Source: JAEUJM01 sp041908445
GTDB lineage: Bacteria; Actinomycetota; Acidimicrobiia; Acidimicrobiales; DATDAH01
Length of the DNA stretch: 64,000 nucleotides
Assembly: GCA_041908445.1 (NCBI GenBank)
Contig: JAYRFK010000052.1
Span: 62,001 to 126,000, forward strand
Reading direction: 5' to 3'
A program made the translations under genes and the position numbers. How positions within the stretch are numbered: the first letter of the stretch is position 1; every line of letters begins with the position of its first letter. This document shows, piece by piece, positions 1-8,107 of this stretch. The notes under the pieces are model-generated. The model was not told where the DNA came from, did no database searches, and worked only from the letters and a program-made list of their open reading frames with translations.

Positions 1-591
1 AGGGATGCCCAGCGACATCGGCGTCGACTGGGGGTTCTCCCGGTCGCCCATCTCGTTCGTGTCGGGCACCACGGAGAACATCACGGTGTCGTGGTGGCCG
101 TGGTACGAGCCCTCGATCTTCAGGACCTTGTCCCTGCCGGTGTAGGCCCGGGCGATCCGGATGGCGTCCATGGTCGCCTCGGTGCCCGAGTTGCAGAACC
201 GGACCTGGTCCAGGCGGAACCGCCGGCACAGCTCCTCGGCGAAGGCCACGGTGAGCTCGGTGGTCACCGCGAAGTGGGTGCCCCGGCGAACCACGTCGGA
301 CACGGCCTCGACGATCCTCGGGTGGGCGTGGCCCACCGCGTTGACGCCGAAGCCCGAGTGGTAGTCGACGTACTCGTTGCCGTCGACGTCCCAGACGTGG
401 CTGCCCTCGCCGCGCTCGAGGTAGATGGGGTACGGGTCGGCGGCCTGGAACGAGGACGCCACGCCGAGGGGCAGCGAGCGCACGGCCCGCTCGTAGAGGG
501 CGGCGGACTTCGGCGTCCGCTCCTGCATGCGCGCGCCTTCGCGCTCGATGATGGCCTTGGCCTGCGCCATCAGGCGGTCGTTGTCGATCAT
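1..591 (-). CDS. Class III PLP-dependent aminotransferase, N-terminal part (runs off window)
   Basis: Reading the minus strand from an ATG at 591 gives an open frame to the window edge, about 197 residues without a stop. It contains the class III (GABA aminotransferase / glutamate-1-semialdehyde aminomutase-like) features NSGTEATMDAIRIAR and GSYHGHHD, which contribute to PLP and phosphate binding. The catalytic lysine lies beyond the window. The start follows a TAGGAG Shine-Dalgarno that overlaps the stop of the upstream aldehyde dehydrogenase, 13 nt away, so the two are surely cotranscribed. With a PatD-type dehydrogenase and a divergent Lrp regulator the likely role is transamination in amine or GABA catabolism (inference). 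The exact amino donor cannot be told. Confidence 0.85.
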   Translation of the reverse strand, partial: MIDNDRLMAQAKAIIEREGARMQERTPKSAALYERAVRSLPLGVASSFQAADPYPIYLERGEGSHVWDVDGNEYVDYHSGFGVNAVGHAHPRIVEAVSDVVRRGTHFAVTTELTVAFAEELCRRFRLDQVRFCNSGTEATMDAIRIARAYTGRDKVLKIEGSYHGHHDTVMFSVVPDTNEMGDRENPQSTPMSLGIP

Positions 592-604
592 GTCGCTGTC
601 GCTC

Positions 605-2038
605 CTAGGTGTGGCTGATCATCACGTGCTTGATCTCGGTGTAGGCCTCGAGGGCGTACACCGACATGTCCTTGCCGTACCCCGACTGCTTGAAGCCGCC
701 GTGGGGCATCTCGGGGGTGAGGGGGATGTGGTCGTTGACCCACACCGTGCCGAACTGGAGGGCCTTCGAGAGCCGCATGGCCCGGGCCACGTCGCGGGTC
801 CAGACGCTGGCGGCGAGGCCGTAGTCGACGCCGTTGGCCCAGGCGACGGCCTGGTCCTCGTCGGCGAAGCGCTGCACGCTCACCACCGGGCCGAAGACCT
901 CCTTCTGGATGATCTCGGCGTCCTGGGCGGGGCCGGCCACGACGGTGGGCTCGAAGAAGAACCCGTCACCGTCGACCTTGGCGCCGCCGGTGACGACCTC
1001 GGCGCCGGCCTCCTTGGCCCGCTCGACCATCCCGGCCATGCGCTCGCGCTGCGCGCTCGAGATCACCGGGCCGAGGTCGATGGCCTCGTCGGTGGGGTCG
1101 CCGACGGGCAGCGACGACACCGCGTCGGCCAGGCCGGCCACGAGGTCGTCGTAGATGCCGGGGGCGGCCACGACGCGGCAGGCCGCGGTGCAGTCCTGGC
1201 CGGCGTTGTAGTAGCCGCCGATCTTGATGGCCTCGACGACCGTCTCGAGGTCGGCGTCGTCGAACACCAGCACGGGGGCCTTGCCGCCCAGCTCGAGGTG
1301 GACGCGGGCCAGGCTGTCGGAGGCGGCCTTGGCGATGGCCTTGCCGGTGCCGACGCTGCCGGTCAGCGAGATCAGCCGCACCTCGGGGTGGGTGACGAGG
1401 GAGGCGCCGGCGGTCTCGCCCTGGCCGGTCACGACGTTCAGGGTGCCGGCGGGGAGGATGTCGTGCTCGGCGATGAGCTCGGCCATGCGCAGGGTGGTGA
1501 GGGGGGTGAGCTCGGACGGCTTGAGCACCACGGTGTTGCCGGTCGCGAGCGCCGGGCCGATCTTCCAGATCGCCATCATCAGCGGGTAGTTCCACGGGGT
1601 GATCGAGCCGACCACGCCGAGGGGGTCGCGGCGCAGCATCGAGGTGTACCCGGCCATGTACTCGCCCGCGGCCCGACCCTCGAGGGTGCGGGCGGCGCCG
1701 GCGAAGAAGCGCAGGTGGTCGACCATCTGGCCCATCTCGTCGGCCATGGTGTTGATGGGCTTGCCCACGTTCTGGCTCTCGAGGGTGCCGAGCTCGTCGG
1801 CGTGCTCCTCGAGCACCTCGGCCAGCTTCCAGAGGGCGTTGCTGCGGTCGCCCGGCGTGGTCTGGCCCCACTCGCCGGCGAACGCCGCCGCGGCGGCAGA
1901 AACGGCGGCGTCGACGTCGGCCTTGTCGCTGGAGGCCACCTCGGCGAGCGAGCGGCCGGTGGCCGGGTCGAGCACGGCGTCGGTGGCGCCGCTGGCGGCC
2001 GCGACCCACTCGCCGCCGATGAAGTTCTGGTCGGGCAT
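605..2038 (-). CDS. patD: Gamma-aminobutyraldehyde dehydrogenase (PatD type)
   Basis: 477 residues, full length for the NAD-dependent aldehyde dehydrogenase superfamily. Catalytic elements are N150 (PWNYPLMM), E249 (LELGGKAP) and the nucleophile C283 in NAGQDCTAACRV. Blocks such as RRDPLGVVGSITPWNYP, WGQTTPGDR and the C-terminal PHGGFKQSGYGKDMS match E. coli PatD as I remember it, so oxidation of 4-aminobutyraldehyde (from putrescine) to GABA in the cytoplasm is likely. The ATG at 2038 is chosen because GGAGGGG lies just upstream and the protein then begins at the usual FIGGEW position; the frame stays open further upstream without homology. It precedes the aminotransferase by 13 nt and diverges from an Lrp-type regulator. 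Confidence 0.9.
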   Translation of the reverse strand: MPDQNFIGGEWVAAASGATDAVLDPATGRSLAEVASSDKADVDAAVSAAAAAFAGEWGQTTPGDRSNALWKLAEVLEEHADELGTLESQNVGKPINTMADEMGQMVDHLRFFAGAARTLEGRAAGEYMAGYTSMLRRDPLGVVGSITPWNYPLMMAIWKIGPALATGNTVVLKPSELTPLTTLRMAELIAEHDILPAGTLNVVTGQGETAGASLVTHPEVRLISLTGSVGTGKAIAKAASDSLARVHLELGGKAPVLVFDDADLETVVEAIKIGGYYNAGQDCTAACRVVAAPGIYDDLVAGLADAVSSLPVGDPTDEAIDLGPVISSAQRERMAGMVERAKEAGAEVVTGGAKVDGDGFFFEPTVVAGPAQDAEIIQKEVFGPVVSVQRFADEDQAVAWANGVDYGLAASVWTRDVARAMRLSKALQFGTVWVNDHIPLTPEMPHGGFKQSGYGKDMSVYALEAYTEIKHVMISHT

Positions 2039-2097
2039 GTCCCCTCCGGGTCTCGCTCTTGGCCGCGCCGCTCGGCGCCGCACTCGCCTGGACGACG

Positions 2098-2133
2098 GAT
2101 TCGCTCGTCGAACGGAGATCAGACGAGTGAATC
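2098..2133. promoter_or_regulatory. Inverted repeat between patD and the Lrp regulator, candidate operator
   Basis: GATTCGCTCGTC (2098-2109) and GACGAGTGAATC (2122-2133) form a 12-bp inverted repeat with one mismatch and a 12-nt spacer. A related half-site AATCGCTCGCC follows directly at 2130-2140. It lies in the divergent region between the dehydrogenase and the Lrp/AsnC gene, where such regulators usually bind. A TACACT hexamer at 2142-2147 could be the -10 of the regulator gene, with a 25-nt leader. Binding by this Lrp protein is inference. Confidence 0.5.
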
Positions 2134-2172
2134 GCTCGCCATACACTAGCCCAGCTGTGACAATCTGTCTCG

Positions 2173-2640
2173 ATGGCCTCGGCGCTCGACCCCGTAGCGC
2201 TCGATGAGATCGACAAGGCGATCATCACCGAGCTCCAGATCGACGGGCGGCTCCCCTACGCACGGCTCGGGCCCGCCGTGGGATTGTCGCAGGCCGCGGC
2301 CCGCCAGCGCGTGCAGCGCCTCATCGAGCGGGGCGTGATGCAGGTCGTGGCGGTCACCGACCCCCTGGCGCTGGGCTTCAACCTCGAGGCCATGATCGGG
2401 ATCCGCGCCGACGGCGACCTGCGCGCGGTGGCCAAGGCCCTCGCCGACATCGACGAGATCGACTACGTGGTCATCACCTCGGGCGGCTACGACCTGCTGG
2501 CCGAGACCGTGTGCGAGGACACCGAGGACCTGCTCGCCCTGCTCAACGAGCGCATCCGCACCCTGCCCGGCGTGCGCTCCGCCGATGCCTTCCCCTACCT
2601 CCACCTCGAGAAGCAGACCTACGCCTGGGGCGTGAGGTAG
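2173..2640 (+). CDS. Lrp/AsnC family transcriptional regulator
   Basis: 155 residues, the normal size for the family. Residues about 8-60 form the AsnC-type winged helix-turn-helix (LDEIDKAIITELQIDGR, then LSQAAARQRVQRLIERGVM). Residues about 70-145 form the ligand-binding RAM/AsnC_trans_reg domain with the typical VVITSGGYDLL strand. It likely senses an amino acid or amine and controls the divergent patD-aminotransferase pair, since an inverted repeat sits between them (inference). The ATG at 2173 gives the standard N-terminus. Confidence 0.9.
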   Translation: MASALDPVALDEIDKAIITELQIDGRLPYARLGPAVGLSQAAARQRVQRLIERGVMQVVAVTDPLALGFNLEAMIGIRADGDLRAVAKALADIDEIDYVVITSGGYDLLAETVCEDTEDLLALLNERIRTLPGVRSADAFPYLHLEKQTYAWGVR

Positions 2641-2661
2641 AGCTGCGGAGCGGCGCCGCGC

Positions 2662-3852
2662 TCAGTGGCGGAAGTGCTTGCCCAGGGTCTCGACCTGGCC
2701 CTGGTAATTGGAGCCGATGTCGGCGCCGTAGAGCTTGGCCGGAGGCTCGATCATCTGCTCGAAGGTGAGCTTGCAGACGGGCTGGCGGTGCTCGATCAGG
2801 AAGGGCACGTCGTGAGCGCGGACCTCGAGCGCGGCGCGCGAGCCGCACATCGCGCCGTCGCGGCTGTAGCCGAAGCCGGGGTCGAAGAAGCCGGCGTAGT
2901 GGGTGCGCAGCTCGCCGCTCGTGGGGTCGTAGGCGGTCATCTCGGCGGCGAGATCGGGCGGGACCCGCACGCTCTCGTCCGAGAGCAGCAGGTAGAAGCG
3001 CTCGGGGTCGAGGATGATGCGGTCGCCGCCCTCGCGCAGCACCGGCTCCCAGTAGTCCGCCGGGTCGTGGGCCCCCACCTTGCCCATGTCGAGCAGGGGG
3101 GCGTTGCCCTTGGCCCGGTGGCCGACGCGGCCGGCGGCATCGCCCTCGAGGTCGAGGCTGAGGAACAGCCCATCCGCGGTCGCGAGCTCGGCGTCGGAGA
3201 CCGGCTCGTCGCCCCGGAACAGGAACGGCTCGCGGGCGTGGCGCTCGTGCAGGTCGGCGTCGGTCAGCTCCGCCCGGCCGGCGACCAGGCGGAGCTGGTT
3301 GAGGGCGAGGCGGTGGCGCACCCGCACCGTGAACGACAGCGGCACGACCTCGAGCCACAGCCGGCCCTGGTAGCCGGCGTCGATCTCGTCGAAGCGGTAG
3401 CTGTGGTCGGTGATGACCCGGGTGAACACGTCGAGGCGGCCCGTCGAGCTCTTCGGGTTGGTGCGGGCGCGGACGCCGTCGGGGAGGGCGAGCTCCTCGA
3501 TCAGCGGGATCAGGTAGGGGCGGTTGGTCTCGAGGACCGCGCCCTCGTCGCGGAGGTCGAGCTCGTCCACGACGAGGTCGGACAGCTTGGCCTCGACCGT
3601 CTCGTCGTCGGGCAGGAAGCTGGCGCGCACCCGGTAGGCGCGCTCACCGAGGCGCAGGTCGAGGCTGGCGGGCTGGATGGCGTCGGTGGGGATCTTCTCG
3701 TAGGTGGCGCCGACCCACCCGGCGGCGACCGCGCGCTCGAGGAGCTGGCTCGGCAGCACGCCCTCGGCGCCCTCGGGCAGGACCGGCCCGGACGGGCCCG
3801 CTGCGGCGTCACCGCCCTGGCGCTCGCCCTCGTCGGGCACCCCCTCGCTCAT
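2662..3852 (-). CDS. dcd: 2'-deoxycytidine 5'-triphosphate deaminase, two-domain form
   Basis: 396 residues, about twice the roughly 190 of the common trimeric dCTP deaminase, with two dUTPase-fold halves. The first half carries PTDAIQPASLDLRLGERAY and NPKSSTGRLDVFTRVITD, the nucleotide-binding block; the second carries AEMTAYDPTSGELRTHYAGFF and DVPFLIEHRQPVCKLTFEQ. This long form is the one I know from alphaproteobacteria, which is unexpected in an actinobacterium. It deaminates dCTP to dUTP, feeding dTMP synthesis. The ATG at 3852 is preferred over an upstream in-frame start because a TACGCT hexamer lies 8 nt before it, matching the leaderless pattern seen across the window. It converges with the regulator gene with 21 nt between stops. 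Confidence 0.9.
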   Translation of the reverse strand: MSEGVPDEGERQGGDAAAGPSGPVLPEGAEGVLPSQLLERAVAAGWVGATYEKIPTDAIQPASLDLRLGERAYRVRASFLPDDETVEAKLSDLVVDELDLRDEGAVLETNRPYLIPLIEELALPDGVRARTNPKSSTGRLDVFTRVITDHSYRFDEIDAGYQGRLWLEVVPLSFTVRVRHRLALNQLRLVAGRAELTDADLHERHAREPFLFRGDEPVSDAELATADGLFLSLDLEGDAAGRVGHRAKGNAPLLDMGKVGAHDPADYWEPVLREGGDRIILDPERFYLLLSDESVRVPPDLAAEMTAYDPTSGELRTHYAGFFDPGFGYSRDGAMCGSRAALEVRAHDVPFLIEHRQPVCKLTFEQMIEPPAKLYGADIGSNYQGQVETLGKHFRH

Positions 3853-3860
3853 CGGGCGGG

Positions 3861-3866
3861 AGCGTA
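3861..3866 (-). promoter_or_regulatory. -10 hexamer TACGCT, leaderless promoter for the dCTP deaminase
   Basis: On the minus strand TACGCT ends 8 nt before the ATG at 3852. Transcription would start at or next to the start codon. It fits the recurring TAnnnT spacing in this window. Confidence 0.5.
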
Positions 3867-3959
3867 CTCGCCGGTCCGCCACCACCCGTGGTGCCCCGGG
3901 GCACCGACCCCCCGGGCCTAGGCTCGGCCCGCAGCAGCCCGAGGAGCCGCGCCGACCCC

Positions 3960-5399
3960 ATGCTCTTCCCGACCGCCCAGTTCGGGATCTTCTTCATCGT
4001 CGTGTTCCTCGTGAGCTGGCGCCTGCGCCCGAACCGGCGGGCGTGGATGGCCTTCACGCTCGCGGCCAGCTACGTGTTCTACGGCTGGTGGGACTGGCGG
4101 TTCGTGTTCCTCATCGCCGCCTCGACCGGGTTCAACCAGGTCCTGGGCACGGCCATCTTCCGCTCGCACGACGAGTCCCGCCGCAAGCTCCTCATGGGCC
4201 TCGCCGTCGGCGGCAACCTCGTGGTGCTCGGCTTCTTCAAGTACTACGAGTTCTTCGTCGTCAGCGTCACCAACGGCCTGGCCAAGCTCGGGCTGGGGGC
4301 CGACCCGCCGCTGCTGCGGATCATCCTCCCCATCGGGATCTCGTTCTTCACCTTCCAGGCCATCAGCTACGTGGTGGACATCTACCGCCGCGACCTCGAG
4401 CCGGCCACGCCCATCGAGTTCGGGATGTACCTGTCGTTCTTCCCCCACCTGGTGGCGGGTCCGATCGTGCGGGCCAGCGAGTTCGTGCCCCAGCTGCGCC
4501 GGCGCCCCGACGAGCACCGCATCCCCGCCGCCGAGGCCTTCTTCCTGATCGTCCTCGGCCTGTTCAAGAAGGTCGTGATCGCCAGCTGGCTCGGCACCGA
4601 GGTGGTCGACCCCGTCTTCGCCGTGCCCGGCAACTTCTCGGCGCTGCAGATCCTGTTCGCGGTCTACGGCTACGCGATGCAGATCTACGCCGACTTCAGC
4701 GGGTACACCGACATCGCCATCGGCATCGCCCTGCTGCTCGGCATCCGCTTCCCCCAGAACTTCGACCGGCCGTACTCGGCGCTCTCGGTGCAGGACTTCT
4801 GGCGGCGCTGGCACATCACGCTGTCGCGCTGGCTGCGGGACTACCTCTACATCCCCCTCGGCGGCAGCCGGGGCACCGAGGCCGGCACCTACCGGAACCT
4901 GATGCTCACCATGGTGCTCGGCGGCCTGTGGCACGGCGCCTCGTGGACGTTCGTGGTGTGGGGCGCCCTCCACGGCCTCTACCAGTGCGTCGGCCACTGG
5001 CGGTCGACCCGCCGGGCGGCTCAGGAGGAGGCGGGGACGGCCGTCGCGTCCCGGATCCCGCCGCAACTGCGCCCGGTGCTGGCGTGGCTGGCCACGTTCA
5101 ACCTGGTCTGCTTCGCCTGGATCTTCTTCCGGGCCGAGTCGTTCTCCCGGGCCTTCGAGCTCATCGCCGGGATCTTCGACCTCACCGACCTCTTCCCCGG
5201 CCCGACCCTCCTGCTCGTCGCCGTGGTGGTCGGCATGCTGGTCGCCCAGTTCTCCCCCCGCTGGATCGGCGACTGGAGCCGTGCCGGCTTCTCCCGCATG
5301 GCGCCCGTCCTCCAGGGCGTCGTGCTGGCCGTCGCCTTCGTCGGCATCGACGCCCTCGGCCCCGTCGGCGTGGCCCCGTTCATCTACTTCCAGTTCTGA
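3960..5399 (+). CDS. MBOAT family O-acyltransferase (AlgI/DltB-like)
   Basis: 479 residues with about ten hydrophobic segments. It has the MBOAT signature histidine H325 in GGLWHGASWTFVVWG and the second conserved block DFWRRWHITLSRWLRDY (H285) followed by YIPLGG. Proteins of this family move acyl groups from a cytoplasmic donor to a sugar or protein outside the membrane. The gene is followed 2 nt later by an SGNH-fold protein, the usual AlgI/AlgX or PatA/PatB-like pairing, so acetylation of an exported polysaccharide is likely (inference). The ATG at 3960 follows GAGGAG, and a TAGGCT hexamer at 3919-3924 could be the -10. The acceptor glycan is unknown. Confidence 0.9.
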   Translation: MLFPTAQFGIFFIVVFLVSWRLRPNRRAWMAFTLAASYVFYGWWDWRFVFLIAASTGFNQVLGTAIFRSHDESRRKLLMGLAVGGNLVVLGFFKYYEFFVVSVTNGLAKLGLGADPPLLRIILPIGISFFTFQAISYVVDIYRRDLEPATPIEFGMYLSFFPHLVAGPIVRASEFVPQLRRRPDEHRIPAAEAFFLIVLGLFKKVVIASWLGTEVVDPVFAVPGNFSALQILFAVYGYAMQIYADFSGYTDIAIGIALLLGIRFPQNFDRPYSALSVQDFWRRWHITLSRWLRDYLYIPLGGSRGTEAGTYRNLMLTMVLGGLWHGASWTFVVWGALHGLYQCVGHWRSTRRAAQEEAGTAVASRIPPQLRPVLAWLATFNLVCFAWIFFRAESFSRAFELIAGIFDLTDLFPGPTLLLVAVVVGMLVAQFSPRWIGDWSRAGFSRMAPVLQGVVLAVAFVGIDALGPVGVAPFIYFQF

Positions 5400-5401
5400 C
5401 C

Positions 5402-6472
5402 GTGACCCAGACCCACGACCCCGCTCCCCCGCCCGGCCCGCCCCCCCGGCGCCCGACCGAGCCGCCGCCCGCCCCGCCGACGCGCCCGCTGTCCGTGCGC
5501 CAGGTGACGATCGTCGGCGTCGTCACCTTCGGGCTGTTCACCCTGATGAACGCCTCGAGCCTGCTGCGCATCGTCGAGCGCCAGCCCTTCGGGTGGCAGC
5601 GCACGGTCGAGATCGCCCTCGTGAAGCCCGTGGAGGGCCTCGGCCACCTGCTGTTCCTCGACCGTCCCCGCGAGGCCGCCGACGCTGCCCTGGACCGGGA
5701 GTACGGCGACGCCAGCGCCTTCGACGACCTGACCGAGGCCGAGGGCCCGCCCGCCTCCATCCCGGCCACCGAGCTGCCGACCCCCACCGCCGAGGACCCC
5801 CTCGAGGTCTTCATCGTGGGCGACTCCCAGGCCCAGGTGCTCGGCCAGTCGCTCATCGACAAGTCCACCGCCACCGGCGTGGTCGACACCACCCTCGACT
5901 TCCAGTTCAGCAGCGGGCTGACGCGCCCGGACTTCTACAACTGGCCCGCCGAGATCCAGCGGGTCGTCGAGGAGAACGACCCCGACGCCGTCGTCGCCGT
6001 GTTCGGCGCCAACGACGGCCAGGGCATGGAGCTCGACAGCGGCGTCTTCCAGCCCGGCGACCCGGAGTGGAACGCCGAGTACGCCCGCCGGGTCGACGCG
6101 GTGATGACGTACCTCGAGCAGCAGGGCGTCCGGGTCTACTGGGTGGCGCAGCCCATCGCCCGGGACGCCGAGTACTCCCGGAAGATGGAGCTGATGAACG
6201 GCATCTTCGCCGACGTCGCCGCCGACCACCCGAACACCACGATCGTCTCGCTCTACGAGCTGTTCCAGGACGAGAGCGGGAACTACAGCGACTACCTGCC
6301 CGCGCCCGACGGCGAGCTCGTCGGGATGCGCCAGGACGACGGCATCCACTTCACCCGCGCCGGCGGCGACCGGGCCGCCGACGCCATCTGGGCCGCGATC
6401 CAGGCCGACCTCCCCGACGGCGCCACCACCGCCACGACGGGCACGGTCACGACGACCACGACGGCGCCCTGA
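5402..6472 (+). CDS. Membrane-anchored SGNH hydrolase, DUF459-like, partner of MBOAT
   Basis: 356 residues from a GTG, 2 nt after the MBOAT stop. A proline-rich cytoplasmic N-terminus (residues 1-33) is followed by one transmembrane helix (34-50), a linker, and an SGNH domain from about 135. Block I is IVGDSQAQVLG with nucleophile S142, block III is VFGANDGQG, and block V is QDDGIHFTRAG with the catalytic Asp and His. The C-terminus is Thr-rich. It probably completes transfer of acyl groups onto a surface polysaccharide outside the membrane together with the preceding acyltransferase. It faces a convergent gene, with 126 bases between that show no clear structure. Confidence 0.85.
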   Translation: MTQTHDPAPPPGPPPRRPTEPPPAPPTRPLSVRQVTIVGVVTFGLFTLMNASSLLRIVERQPFGWQRTVEIALVKPVEGLGHLLFLDRPREAADAALDREYGDASAFDDLTEAEGPPASIPATELPTPTAEDPLEVFIVGDSQAQVLGQSLIDKSTATGVVDTTLDFQFSSGLTRPDFYNWPAEIQRVVEENDPDAVVAVFGANDGQGMELDSGVFQPGDPEWNAEYARRVDAVMTYLEQQGVRVYWVAQPIARDAEYSRKMELMNGIFADVAADHPNTTIVSLYELFQDESGNYSDYLPAPDGELVGMRQDDGIHFTRAGGDRAADAIWAAIQADLPDGATTATTGTVTTTTTAP

Positions 6473-6598
6473 GGCACCAACGCCGCACGGCCCGTGGGGG
6501 CGGTCACGTGGCGGAGCGGAGCGCAGCCGCGGCGCCGGCGAACCGACCGCCAGGCCCGCCGACGTGGCGAAGCCGCTCCGAGGGACGAGGAGCCCGTG

Positions 6599-8107
6599 TT
6601 ACGCGCCGCAGTCGAGGAGGGTGTCGCAGGCGGCGTTGACCGGGGCTGCGAAGGGCACCTGGCCGGGGTTGAAGCCGAGGGGCTGGTAGGCGAGGGACGC
6701 CACCGCGATGACCTTGCCGTCCTGGGTGACGACGGGGCCGCCCTGCCAGGCGCTGCCCACCGGTGCGGTCATCTGGATGCCGTCGGCGCTCTGGTCGAGC
6801 ACCGTGCCGGGGCTGAAGGTGATGCCGGCGGCGCCCACGCCGCTGGCGGCGTACACCCGCTCACCGGTGACCGCGGCGTCGTCGCCGGTGGCCCAGGTGA
6901 GGGTGGGGAGCCCGCCCCGGTCGATCGAGAGCAGGGCCAGGTCGTGCTCGGGGTCCCAGCTGTAGAGCCGGGCGTCGACCGGGTCGCCGCCGTTGTTGGT
7001 GAGCTGGATCGCCGGCCCGGGCTGGGTGGTCGACGCCGCGACCGCCCGGTACGAGGTGACGAGCAGGCTCGAGGTCTCGTCGGAGGACACGACGAAGGCG
7101 GTGCCGACGGAGGGCTGGCCGTTCTCGTCGAGGGTCGAGACGAAGAAGGTCGAGGGCAGCACGACGGGGGTGAGGTCGGCCATGGCCACGGCGTCGCTCT
7201 TCTGGTCGATCAGCGGGCCGGCCCGCTGCTGCAGCTCGGCGAGGGCCTGCTGCTGGGCCTGGTCGATCGAGTCGCCGGCGTCGGTGAGGCGCTGTTGGAG
7301 GCTCTCGGCGAGCACGCCCACCCGGTCTTCGTTCGTGGACAGACGCCAGTCGTAGTAGGCGTAGAGCAGTGCACCCGAGAAGGCGGCGCCGACCGCACCG
7401 GCGAGCAGCAGCAGGCTGATGCCGATGAAGGTGCGGGGCAGGATCCGGTGCCGGCGCAGCTCGAGGCGGGCGCCCCGGGCCTCGTCCTTGGCCCGGCGCT
7501 TGGCCCGCCGGCGCTCCCGGCGGGACGGGCGCTCGGGGTCGGGCGTGGCGTCGGCGTCGGCGGTCTCGTCGGCGGCGTCCTCGGTCCCGACCGGCTCGGC
7601 GACGGCCGGCGCCGGCGTGACCGGCGGGGCGCCCGGCATCGTCGGTGTGGCGCCGGGGAGGACGATGAGGGGGTCGGCGGCGGGGGCCGGCGGCGTCCCC
7701 ACGTGCGGGCCCACCGCGGGCCACTCGGGCGGGGCGACCGGGTCGGCGATCGGGGCGGCGGACGCGACCATCGGCCACTGCGGCGACGGGGCCACGGGGG
7801 CCGCGCCGGCGGCGGGGGCGGCCGGCGCCACCGGGGGGAGGGGCGGGAGAGGCGGGACCGGCGGTACCGCGGGCTCCACCAGGGTGCTCTCGGCCACGAG
7901 GCCGTCCCAGAGCTCACGGAGCTCGTCGACGTGGTCCACGCCCACGTCGATGTCGCCCGCGTCGGGGAGGGGGGACCGCAGCTCGCGCTGCAACCGGCGC
8001 GTCTCGGCGTGCGAGAACCGGTCGATCATCCCCCTCTCATCGGCCGGACCCGCCTCGGCCTGAGCCGAACGGCCCATGCCCTCACCGCTCGCCGCCGCCA
8101 TGGTCAC
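6599..8107 (-). CDS. Membrane protein with degenerate trypsin-fold (HtrA-like) domain
   Basis: 502 residues from a GTG whose GTGA overlaps the stop of the penicillin-binding protein; an ATG at 8101 is an alternative. Residues 1-75 are acidic and helical, 76-175 are Pro/Ala-rich, 195-222 are strongly basic, 226-250 form one transmembrane helix, 261-305 look like a coiled coil, and 315-490 match the trypsin/S1C fold (VGTAFVV, HDLALLSID, GGPVV). The protease triad is broken: the position of the catalytic His in the usual TNAHVV block is R354 in VTSYRAVAA, Asp is kept (D389), and the Ser of GNSGGPV is Q455 in AWQGGPVV. It is therefore probably a non-catalytic scaffold or sensor in the extracytoplasmic space, made in the PBP operon. 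Confidence 0.8.
   Translation of the reverse strand: MTMAAASGEGMGRSAQAEAGPADERGMIDRFSHAETRRLQRELRSPLPDAGDIDVGVDHVDELRELWDGLVAESTLVEPAVPPVPPLPPLPPVAPAAPAAGAAPVAPSPQWPMVASAAPIADPVAPPEWPAVGPHVGTPPAPAADPLIVLPGATPTMPGAPPVTPAPAVAEPVGTEDAADETADADATPDPERPSRRERRRAKRRAKDEARGARLELRRHRILPRTFIGISLLLLAGAVGAAFSGALLYAYYDWRLSTNEDRVGVLAESLQQRLTDAGDSIDQAQQQALAELQQRAGPLIDQKSDAVAMADLTPVVLPSTFFVSTLDENGQPSVGTAFVVSSDETSSLLVTSYRAVAASTTQPGPAIQLTNNGGDPVDARLYSWDPEHDLALLSIDRGGLPTLTWATGDDAAVTGERVYAASGVGAAGITFSPGTVLDQSADGIQMTAPVGSAWQGGPVVTQDGKVIAVASLAYQPLGFNPGQVPFAAPVNAACDTLLDCGA

Noticed and set aside
527..2149. 540-residue open frame on the plus strand opposite patD
   Set aside because: Low-complexity His/Gly/Val/Arg sequence typical of antisense frames in very GC-rich genes; the minus strand has a complete PatD with catalytic residues.
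6473..6598. Terminator between the SGNH and pseudoprotease genes
   Set aside because: Only short, widely spaced complementary pieces (CGGAGCGG / CCGCTCCG) with a long loop; not convincing.
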